Origin: Kangiellaceae bacterium
Lineage (GTDB): Bacteria > Pseudomonadota > Gammaproteobacteria > Enterobacterales > Kangiellaceae
Direction: 5' to 3'
NCBI GenBank assembly: GCA_030148365.1
Contig: JASBTO010000014.1
Location: forward strand, 1 to 5,210
Length of the DNA: 5,210 nucleotides
Position 1 is the first letter of the stretch. Each line of letters opens with the position of its first letter. A model generated the notes under the pieces. That model did no database searches. It was not told where the DNA came from and worked only from the letters and a program-made list of their open reading frames with translations. Shown piece by piece: positions 1 through 5,210 of the stretch. Made by a program: the position numbers and the translations under genes.

Positions 1-305
1 ACAATGAAGTCTTCTCGAAACAGGTCAGGGCTCTCGGACAACCGGGAGATATATTGCTGGCCATCTCCACGAGCGGCAATTCCCGCAATGTGATTCAGGC
101 GATGGAAGCAGCGCTCGCAAAGGATATGCTGATTGTCGCACTGACCGGCAAGGACGGCGGAGAGATGGCCGGGCTGGTCGGACCCAATGACGTTGAAATC
201 CGGGTGCCTTCGAATTCGACTGCGCGGATCCAGGAAGTCCATCTGGTCATCATTCACTCACTCTGCGATCTCATCGATCGCCAGTTATTTGGCAACGAGG
301 AATAG
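1..305 (+). CDS. diaA: SIS-domain protein, DiaA/GmhA type (5'-truncated by window edge)
   Basis: This is the C-terminal 100 residues of a sugar-isomerase (SIS) fold protein. The reading frame is open from base 3, so the start lies outside the window; the TTG at 54 is internal. The visible part holds the SIS loop STSGNS (visible residues 22-27, nt 66-83), the stretch ALTGKDGGEMAG, and RIQEVH followed by a C-terminal helix. It matches my recollection of E. coli DiaA (about 196 aa) nearly end to end, including KQVRALG, PNDVEIRVPS and CLCDLID-like segments. DiaA is a DnaA-binding protein that promotes initiation at oriC. The paralogue GmhA is the sedoheptulose-7-phosphate isomerase of LPS heptose synthesis. 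The serine loop and a histidine at visible residue 85 resemble GmhA more than E. coli DiaA, so annotation as gmhA is a real alternative. The following dolP gene favours the diaA locus, as in E. coli yraO-yraP. The family call is firm; the choice of role is not. Confidence 0.88.
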   Translation, partial: NEVFSKQVRALGQPGDILLAISTSGNSRNVIQAMEAALAKDMLIVALTGKDGGEMAGLVGPNDVEIRVPSNSTARIQEVHLVIIHSLCDLIDRQLFGNEE

Positions 306-308
306 TTG

Positions 309-872
309 ATGAAAAATTATCTGATCATTGCCTGCTGCGCTTTGCTGCTGCAAGGTTGCACCGCTGCCGTCGTGGGCGGCGCCGCAGCCACCGCCAGCGC
401 GGCCCATGACAAACGCACTACCGGTATTCTGGTCGAGGATCAGAATATCGAGATCAAGGCCCAGAGCAGACTTCGGGAACTCGAAAAACGGCACGAAGAT
501 GCCGATATTGATCCGGTCAGCTTTAACCGACGCGTACTGTTAATCGGACAGATTCCCAGCGCCGCCGACAAGGCGGAGGCTACCGGCCTGGTAAGCGGAA
601 TCGATAATGTCCGCGAAGTTTTCAATGAGGTCCGGGTCAAGTCGACCGACGATGTCAGTTCCGCCAGGGACGCCTGGATCACTACCAAGGTCAAATCCCT
701 GTTGCTGGCCGAAAAGGGCGTCGACCCGACCCGCATCAAGGTCGTCACCGCGGATGGCGAAGTCTTCCTGATGGGACTGGTCAATCGTGAAGTCGGCGAC
801 AAGGCCGCCCTGGTCACCCGCAACGTTGACGGAGTGAAAAAAGTCGTCAAGGTTTTTGAATACATCGACTAG
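309..872 (+). CDS. dolP: DolP (YraP), dual BON-domain outer-membrane lipoprotein
   Basis: The product has 187 residues, against about 191 in E. coli DolP. I chose the ATG at 309 over the TTG at 306 because GAGG at 297-300, inside the end of the upstream gene, is 8 nt from the ATG and only 5 nt from the TTG. A type II signal peptide ends in the lipobox LQGC, with Cys17 as the lipidated residue. Thr follows at +2, so Lol sorting to the outer membrane is expected. Two BON domains follow at about residues 46-112 and 120-187. The second carries the conserved segment DAWITTKVKS (121-130) and EVFLMGLV (151-158). Trp123 aligns with the Trp of the phospholipid-binding BON2 domain of E. coli DolP. In E. 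coli, DolP binds anionic phospholipid, localises to the division site and supports outer-membrane integrity and BAM function. It follows the upstream SIS gene by 3 nt, so the two are almost certainly co-transcribed. A terminator lies just downstream. Confidence 0.94.
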   Translation: MKNYLIIACCALLLQGCTAAVVGGAAATASAAHDKRTTGILVEDQNIEIKAQSRLRELEKRHEDADIDPVSFNRRVLLIGQIPSAADKAEATGLVSGIDNVREVFNEVRVKSTDDVSSARDAWITTKVKSLLLAEKGVDPTRIKVVTADGEVFLMGLVNREVGDKAALVTRNVDGVKKVVKVFEYID

Positions 873-891
873 TTCGAAACCGGCAGAAAAT

Positions 892-924
892 AAAAAATCC
901 CGCTTTGTGTGCGGGATTTTTTTT
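892..924. terminator. Intrinsic terminator shared by convergent dolP and VOC genes
   Basis: A perfect 12-bp inverted repeat, AAAAAATCCCGC at 892-903 and GCGGGATTTTTT at 911-922, encloses a 7-nt loop. On the + strand it ends in eight T (917-924), 20 nt after the dolP stop. On the - strand the same hairpin is followed by a run of six T (from 897-892), about 30 nt past the stop of the VOC gene. It should therefore stop transcription from both sides. Confidence 0.93.
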
Positions 925-953
925 ATTCCTTCAACCCCGACTTTCACCTCGCT

Positions 954-1334
954 TCAGCCCCTGTTCACTCGCCAGGGCGGATGCTTGCGGTTGTCTCCGG
1001 CGTGATAAAGACAGATCTGGTTGCCCGCCGGATCCCGTAACCTCGCTTCGTGCCACAACCATCGCTGCCGCGTTGGTGCGGTGAGAAATTCTACTCCCCG
1101 CGCCTGCAACTCCCGAACCCGTTGTTCGAGTTGCTCTGTTTCAAAGTACACAACCACACCGGAATCCGCCGGCAGTCGCTCGACCCGGTGCAGGGAAAAA
1201 GTGGCGACGCCGGCCGGACATTCGAACCGGGCGTAATCGGGCGAGTCGACGATCAGATCAAATCCGAGTCGGAGGTAAAAAGCTACGGACGCTTGCAGAT
1301 CGAGGGCCGGCAACGTGACCTGATTCAGATCCAT
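954..1334 (-). CDS. VOC (glyoxalase/bleomycin-resistance fold) family protein
   Basis: This 126-residue protein has the two-module beta-alpha-beta-beta-beta layout of the vicinal oxygen chelate superfamily. Module 1 is at about residues 1-55, opening with LNQVTLPALDLQASVAFY and LGF. Module 2 is at about 58-113, with a helix LEQRVRELQARGVEF and a closing strand RDPAGNQICLYHAG. The end, DNRKHPPWRV, is a tail I recognise from small uncharacterised proteobacterial VOC proteins. The frame is open 61 codons further upstream, but that part lies inside the peptidase gene and the fold begins exactly at ATG 1334. An AAGGG (complement of 1345-1349) that overlaps the peptidase stop could be the ribosome binding site, though its spacing of about 10 nt is long. 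The gene starts 13 nt after the peptidase, so an operon is likely. VOC members include lyases, dioxygenases, isomerases and drug-binding proteins. The usual first metal ligand, His, is Gln5 here; no substrate can be named. Confidence 0.85.
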   Translation of the reverse strand: MDLNQVTLPALDLQASVAFYLRLGFDLIVDSPDYARFECPAGVATFSLHRVERLPADSGVVVYFETEQLEQRVRELQARGVEFLTAPTRQRWLWHEARLRDPAGNQICLYHAGDNRKHPPWRVNRG

Positions 1335-1347
1335 GGCTGGAACGCCC

Positions 1348-4110
1348 TTATTTGAGATATTCCCGCAGGCCGGACTGGTGTCGGCGCACCATCGCTTCAC
1401 AGAGTTCGATCTGTTCCAGGGTGTTGGCGAGCCTTCTCGGTCCCCCTTCCAGGCCTTCAATTCGGGGCGCAAAAAATCGACCGACTTCCTGCTTCCTGCT
1501 CTCGTTACAGAATACATCGCCCGCCGCTGCTATCCTGCCCTGCCGCCAGGTCGGCAGTCTGCCGGTCACGGCATCGATATTGGCTTTCAGCCATTGCCAG
1601 CTCGACTCGCGCAGGTCCGGATTATCAAGCTGCGTATCGAGCAACCTGAGGACTTCGTTATCCCTGAGGCGATCCGACAACATCCAGCCCCGCAGTTCCC
1701 TGACAGTATCCGCATCGGTGGCATGACCCAGAGCGGTCAGCGCCCGATCCCGGAACGCGGCATCCCGGGAGTCGAGAAACCGTTGCATCAGTGCCCTGGC
1801 AAAGGCACTACCCCGATCCTCGACCGCGACAATCAGCGCCGTGTCCAATAGATTGCTGTCAATGGCTTGCTCATGCAGACGGTTATCTGTGCCAAAACCG
1901 ATGTAGGCCGCAGCGTCGGCGGCGAGTTTTTTACGCAGCGGCGCGGCCCTGCCATCCAGGGCCAGAAATGCAACCAGCTCCTGACGCAGACGCACGGTTT
2001 CGCTGTCACTGTCGCCCTGCAGGCCGACTTTCTCCAGTCGGGCACCGTAGAGTTCCACGAAGAGTTCCTCCAGAGCCCGCTTGTCGCCCGGCTTCACCAG
2101 ATAGTCGGTCATGAACTCCAGTTGCGCGATGGGCGCTACCGCAACCTTCTGGACCGGCGAGTCGATCAGGGCCGGGATCAATTGCAGGTAGGTACCAATG
2201 TCCATGGTGCCCGCGCGTAGCGCCGCCGCCATGTTGTCGCTGATCGACATCATCTCTGCCGCCGTGAAGCCCTCAGTGGCAAGCAGCGCCGGCCATGCCT
2301 GTTCGCGAACCGACCACCGGTAGTAACCGGCACCCTGGACATTGGCCATGACAAAGCTCGGGCAGCCAAGTTGGGGCAGGGGCATTTCCAGTTCCGGCGC
2401 TTCCAGCAGACGGCACTCATCATGACGGGCGCCGTCGATACCATAGGCCAGACACACCGGCACCTGCCAACTCTGATCCGCATTTCCCCGGGAGCCCAGA
2501 GGCAGATAACGGGACTGGCTGAGGGTCATGACCGCCCGCTCTTCGGAACAATCCACCGTGACTTCCACGTGGGGCAACCCTGGCTGCTCCAGAAAGCTCC
2601 GGAAAGCATTCGCTACTCGTTGCGGCTCGACCTGCGTCGCCTCTTCACTGATCGCCTCGATAAAGTCATCCGCACTGGCGGTCCCGAAGGCAAATTTCTG
2701 CAAATAGTGGCGGATGCCTTGCCGGAACTGCTCAGCGCTCATGAAGTTTTCAAACATGCTCAGGACGCCGCCGCCCTTGCTGTAGGTAATGCCGTCGAAA
2801 GCCGAGGCGATATCATGGTTGCTGAGAATTGGCTGACGAATCTGCCGGGCGCTGGTGAGACCGTCGGTTTGCATGGCCTTTTGCGACCGATGCAACAAAT
2901 CCTGATCGAAAGCGGCATCCGGCTCCAGCCTGTCAAGAGCAGTAAAAGACATCCAGGTCGCAAATGCCTCATTGAGCCAGATGTCGTCCCACCAGACCGG
3001 TGTGACCAGATTGCCAAACCACTGATGGGCAAGCTCATGGGCATGTACGGCCTGGTAGGCACGCTTGCGCTCCACCGATGCCTTGTCATCAAGCAGCAGG
3101 AGCTTCTCCCGATAGGTGATCAGGCCCGCATTTTCCATGGCCCCGGCGGAAAAATCCGGCACCGCGACAATATCCAGCTTGCGGTAGGGATAGGGGATCC
3201 GGAAGTAATCCTCCAGGGCCCAGATGATCTCCGCGGTGTGTTCCAGAGCATAGGCCAGCTGCTCACCCTTGCCCTTGACCGCAATGCCGCGCAGGGGTAT
3301 CGCCGTGTCGCGCACCCGGTTGGCGGGAACAGGTTGCCACTCCACCACATCAAAAGGTCCCACGGCAAAAGCGACCAGGTAGGTCGGCAAGGGCTTGCTG
3401 GTCTCAAAATCGATCTGTTTCCGGCCGTTGGCGAGCGGTGTCTCGCGGCGCGACGGCGTATTGCCAAACGCGCTGTGCTGCGCGTCGACTATAAGGGAGA
3501 CATCAAACGGCACCTTGAAAAAGGGGTCATCAAACCCGGGAAACGCAAGGCGTGCCGAAGTGGCTTCGAACTGGGTGAAGGCATAGGCATTTCCGTCTTC
3601 CTCGACCCGGTAGAGGCCTTCGAGGGATTGATCGAATGGCGCATCATAGATGATCTCCAGAGTCGCGGCGCCGGCGGACGCAGCGCGGGGCAGGGTCACC
3701 TGGGCGACACCGGTCTTGTCAAGTTGCCTGTAACGGCCGGTCATGACCGCGCCATCAGCGTCCGTCAGAGTCACGCCGGACACCTCGAGCCGGTTGCCAT
3801 GCAACCAGATACGGTCCAGCGATTCGGTCAGTTCAATCTCGATCCGGGCGCGACCGGAGAAGCGCTCCTCATCCGGTAAAATGGTGAGTTCCAACGCATA
3901 GTGCTTCGGCAGAGCCTTGCGCGGTAACTGGCCCAGCGGGATGCCGTCCTGAGTAGCCGGCGTATCCCCGTCCGGGCCGGCAGTCTCAAGCTTTGCGCCC
4001 TCGGCGTCCGCAAGGCCGCCCCCAGCGGAGTCGGGGGCGGTGGCTGAATCACACGCGGTCAGAAACAGGACTGCCAGCAAATAAAGGCAAGGTAACCGGG
4101 AAAAGGTCAT
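1348..4110 (-). CDS. M1-family zinc aminopeptidase, predicted lipoprotein
   Basis: The 920-residue product should remove N-terminal residues from peptides in the periplasm. From ATG 4110 a short signal sequence ends in the lipobox LTAC (Cys20). A Gly/Ala/Asp-rich, probably disordered linker spans about 21-60. The N-terminal beta domain (about 65-245) includes TQFEATSAR (179-187), whose Gln and Glu match the family's substrate-anchoring positions. The catalytic domain (about 250-505) has the exopeptidase motif GAMEN (323-327), zinc motif HELAH (358-362), third ligand Glu381 in LNEAF (HEXXH-X18-E) and a catalytic-type Tyr443 in TYSKGG. The rest, about 515-920, looks like an ERAP1-type C-terminal helical domain. 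All key residues are present, so it should be active. A TTG at 4149 would add 13 residues; I prefer the ATG because it gives a standard compact lipoprotein signal, although no strong Shine-Dalgarno precedes either. Length and domain order fit ERAP1/APN-like M1 enzymes; E. coli PepN is cytoplasmic and about 870 aa. Asp21 at +2 suggests retention in the inner membrane. No specific gene symbol is justified. Confidence 0.95.
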   Translation of the reverse strand: MTFSRLPCLYLLAVLFLTACDSATAPDSAGGGLADAEGAKLETAGPDGDTPATQDGIPLGQLPRKALPKHYALELTILPDEERFSGRARIEIELTESLDRIWLHGNRLEVSGVTLTDADGAVMTGRYRQLDKTGVAQVTLPRAASAGAATLEIIYDAPFDQSLEGLYRVEEDGNAYAFTQFEATSARLAFPGFDDPFFKVPFDVSLIVDAQHSAFGNTPSRRETPLANGRKQIDFETSKPLPTYLVAFAVGPFDVVEWQPVPANRVRDTAIPLRGIAVKGKGEQLAYALEHTAEIIWALEDYFRIPYPYRKLDIVAVPDFSAGAMENAGLITYREKLLLLDDKASVERKRAYQAVHAHELAHQWFGNLVTPVWWDDIWLNEAFATWMSFTALDRLEPDAAFDQDLLHRSQKAMQTDGLTSARQIRQPILSNHDIASAFDGITYSKGGGVLSMFENFMSAEQFRQGIRHYLQKFAFGTASADDFIEAISEEATQVEPQRVANAFRSFLEQPGLPHVEVTVDCSEERAVMTLSQSRYLPLGSRGNADQSWQVPVCLAYGIDGARHDECRLLEAPELEMPLPQLGCPSFVMANVQGAGYYRWSVREQAWPALLATEGFTAAEMMSISDNMAAALRAGTMDIGTYLQLIPALIDSPVQKVAVAPIAQLEFMTDYLVKPGDKRALEELFVELYGARLEKVGLQGDSDSETVRLRQELVAFLALDGRAAPLRKKLAADAAAYIGFGTDNRLHEQAIDSNLLDTALIVAVEDRGSAFARALMQRFLDSRDAAFRDRALTALGHATDADTVRELRGWMLSDRLRDNEVLRLLDTQLDNPDLRESSWQWLKANIDAVTGRLPTWRQGRIAAAGDVFCNESRKQEVGRFFAPRIEGLEGGPRRLANTLEQIELCEAMVRRHQSGLREYLK

Positions 4111-4281
4111 AGTGGGCGCTATCCGCAGGGGGGTCGTACAAAGTCGCAAATGTTACCCCAGGAGCGGCACAATCACCATCCCGCCAATGACAGACGCGAA
4201 CCAGGTTACGGTTTTGTTGGTGCAATGAAAGCCGCCCGGGATCAGGACAAATCCGGGCCTCACGCAGACAGACGTCCGGGC
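4111..4281. other. Intergenic region between sspB and the aminopeptidase
   Basis: These 171 nt hold no convincing gene. On the - strand there is a GC-rich hairpin close to the sspB end (listed separately). A weak sigma-70-like pair lies before the peptidase: TGGTGA (complement of 4173-4178), a 17-nt spacer, then TAACAT (complement of 4150-4155). It matches 3/6 and 4/6 of the consensus. If real, transcription would begin near 4143, downstream of the TTG at 4149, which would support the ATG 4110 start. The match is too poor to call a promoter with confidence. Confidence 0.35.
4234..4260 (-). terminator. Possible weak terminator or attenuating hairpin after sspB
   Basis: Read on the - strand, GCCCGGAT (4258-4251) can pair with ATCCCGGGC (4242-4234), leaving one bulged base and an 8-nt loop. 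Only a GGC and three T follow, so it lacks a proper U-tract. It could partly stop sspAB transcription, protect the 3' end of the mRNA, or be chance. The 9-mer AGGCCCGGA occurs twice on this strand (4283-4275 and 4260-4252), so the first copy, which begins within the sspB stop codon, could compete for the same partner. Confidence 0.3.
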
Positions 4282-4683
4282 CTATTTGACGATTTTGAGA
4301 CTGGGTTTGCCCTTCGGCGGTTCCGGCGGCTTGTCGCCGGGATCCGGCTCCTCCGGATCGGGAAGGTCATCGACCACTTCCGGGGGAAAGGCCATGCCCT
4401 GGCCATTTTCCCGGCCATAAATGGCTTCGACCGCGGCGCAGGGCACGTAAACCGCGAAAGGCTTGCCGCCAAACCGCGCCTGAAAAGTGATCTGGGCATT
4501 ATCCATGGCAAGATTCTGGACCGCGGAGGGGCTGATATTGAGAACTATCTTGCCTTCCTGCACAAACTGCGTCGGCACCTTCACTCCCGGGGCAGTCGCG
4601 GCCACGAGTAGCTGCGGGGTCATATCGTTGTCCAGCAGCCACTCGTAGTAGGCCCGAAGCAGATAGGGCTGTACCGGGGTCAT
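4282..4683 (-). CDS. sspB: SspB, ClpXP specificity-enhancing adaptor
   Basis: SspB binds ssrA-tagged proteins released from stalled ribosomes and tethers them to ClpX for degradation in the cytoplasm. The product has 133 residues, against about 165 in E. coli. The folded tag-binding and dimerisation core occupies about residues 1-100. It includes PYLLRAYYEWLLDND (6-20), GKIVLNISPSAV (44-55), ARFGGKPF (69-76) and AIYGRENGQGMAF (87-99), all close to E. coli SspB as I recall it. An acidic, proline-rich linker follows (about 101-126). The extreme C-terminus PSLKIVK (127-133) matches the ClpX-docking tail of E. coli SspB, PALRVVK. I chose ATG 4683 because the family core begins there and it lies only 2 nt after the sspA stop; the frame extends further upstream only inside sspA. 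The tight spacing implies translational coupling with sspA. The linker is clearly shorter than in E. coli, which accounts for most of the length difference. Confidence 0.95.
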   Translation of the reverse strand: MTPVQPYLLRAYYEWLLDNDMTPQLLVAATAPGVKVPTQFVQEGKIVLNISPSAVQNLAMDNAQITFQARFGGKPFAVYVPCAAVEAIYGRENGQGMAFPPEVVDDLPDPEEPDPGDKPPEPPKGKPSLKIVK

Positions 4684-4685
4684 GG

Positions 4686-5210
4686 CTAAACGCGCATTTC
4701 CCGCTCGGTGTCGGTCAGGCTGACGCGGAATGATTCGCGGGCGAACAGGCGCTTCATGTAATCCTGAACCGGTTTTGCGCCCCGGCCGCTGATGGTGACG
4801 CCGATACTGTCGAGCCGCCACAGCAGAGGCACTATCACGCAATCGGTGATTGAGAACTCTTCGCTCATGAAAAACTCGCTGGCACCGAACACCGGACTCA
4901 GTGCCAGGATGCTTTCCTGCAGTTCCTTGCGGGCTTTTTTCGCCTTGGCTTCGGTCGAGGTGATGATGGTCTGGTAGAGAGAATACCAGTCCCGCTCGAC
5001 ACGATAATTCATCAGGCGGCTGCGGCCCCGGGTCACCGGGTAGACCGGCATCAACGGCGGATGGGGAAAGCGCTCGTCCAGATACTCCATGATGATACCG
5101 GACTCGAACAGCACCAGCTCCCGATCTACCAGGGTCGGAATTGAGTTGTAGGGATTAAGATCCAGCAAATCTTCCGGCAGGTTACCGGGCTCGACGTCGA
5201 TCACGGTGAC
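4686..5210 (-). CDS. sspA: SspA, stringent starvation protein A (N-terminus cut by window edge)
   Basis: SspA has a glutathione-S-transferase fold but acts as an RNA-polymerase-associated protein in starvation, acid resistance and virulence regulation. The last 174 residues are visible; the frame runs through base 5210, so the GTG at 5204 is internal. By alignment from memory with E. coli SspA (212 aa), about 35 N-terminal residues are missing. The thioredoxin-like part shows LNPYNSIPTLVDRELVLFES (visible 18-37) and IIMEYLDERFPHPPLMPVYP (39-58). The Pro-His-Pro of the conserved surface pocket (visible 49-51), needed for SspA function in E. coli, is intact. The all-helical C-terminal domain follows, with FSITDCVIVPLLWRL (119-133), and the protein ends in TEREMRV, a few residues shorter than E. 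coli. sspB starts 2 nt downstream, the usual sspAB operon. The promoter lies outside the window. Confidence 0.95.
   Translation of the reverse strand, partial: VTVIDVEPGNLPEDLLDLNPYNSIPTLVDRELVLFESGIIMEYLDERFPHPPLMPVYPVTRGRSRLMNYRVERDWYSLYQTIITSTEAKAKKARKELQESILALSPVFGASEFFMSEEFSITDCVIVPLLWRLDSIGVTISGRGAKPVQDYMKRLFARESFRVSLTDTEREMRV

Noticed and set aside
540..947. A 135-codon open frame on the - strand opposite dolP
   Set aside because: It is codon-aligned antisense to dolP and reads through the terminator hairpin; no recognisable product.
1335..1517. Upstream extension of the VOC gene by 61 codons
   Set aside because: It overlaps the end of the peptidase in another frame, and the encoded residues are Arg/Ser/Pro-rich and unlike any VOC N-terminus. 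The fold starts at ATG 1334.
1333..1851. A 172-codon open frame on the + strand opposite the C-terminal part of the peptidase
   Set aside because: It lies in the same codon-aligned antisense register as the other shadows and shows no recognisable protein.
2371..3879. A 502-codon open frame on the + strand, fully inside the aminopeptidase gene
   Set aside because: It is codon-aligned antisense to the peptidase. In that register a stop appears only where the peptidase uses TTA, CTA or TCA codons, which are rare here, so long open frames arise by default. The translation has no recognisable domain, while the - strand protein has every M1 motif.
4150..4178. Candidate sigma-70 promoter for the peptidase on the - strand
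   Set aside because: The -35 and -10 boxes match only 3/6 and 4/6 of the consensus, which is expected by chance in a region this size. It is kept only as a remark in the intergenic entry.
4150..4611. A 153-codon open frame on the + strand opposite sspB
   Set aside because: It is codon-aligned antisense to sspB, with low-complexity Arg/Gly-rich translation and no family resemblance. SspB on the other strand is unmistakable.
4684..4842. Upstream extension of sspB by 53 codons into sspA
   Set aside because: The added residues are an Arg-rich out-of-frame reading of sspA. Known SspB proteins begin a few residues before the PYLLRA segment, which fits ATG 4683.

Overview
The window looks like a chromosomal housekeeping region of a gammaproteobacterium, moderately GC-rich by eye. 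The evidence is the gene content. A diaA/gmhA-type SIS protein is followed directly by a dolP (yraP) lipoprotein, and on the other strand sspA is followed by sspB. All four align by recollection over long stretches with the E. coli proteins. Genus cannot be told from this sequence. I found no RNA gene, CRISPR array, insertion sequence, prophage or defence system, and nothing I would call a new system.

Layout. On the + strand, the C-terminal half of a DiaA/GmhA-like protein (1-305, cut by the left edge) is followed after 3 nt by dolP (309-872), which ends at a strong hairpin terminator (892-924). Everything else is on the - strand and reads leftward from the right edge. It begins with sspA (5210-4686, N-terminus cut by the right edge) and sspB (4683-4282, 2 nt after sspA). 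A 171-nt gap follows, then a large M1-family zinc aminopeptidase predicted to be a lipoprotein (4110-1348). Last is a small VOC/glyoxalase-fold protein (1334-954, 13 nt after the peptidase). The two halves converge on the terminator at 892-924, which reads well in both directions.

Functions. DiaA helps load DnaA at the replication origin, whereas GmhA makes a heptose precursor of lipopolysaccharide. The protein here keeps residues typical of the GmhA active site, so its role is open. DolP is an outer-membrane-associated lipoprotein that supports envelope integrity. SspA is an RNA-polymerase-associated stress regulator, and SspB delivers ssrA-tagged proteins to ClpXP. The peptidase probably trims peptides in the periplasm. 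The VOC protein has no assignable substrate.

The most notable point is synteny. From memory of Pseudomonas-type genomes, dolP and sspB are direct convergent neighbours. Here the peptidase-VOC pair sits between them, which suggests an accessory cassette inserted into a conserved block.
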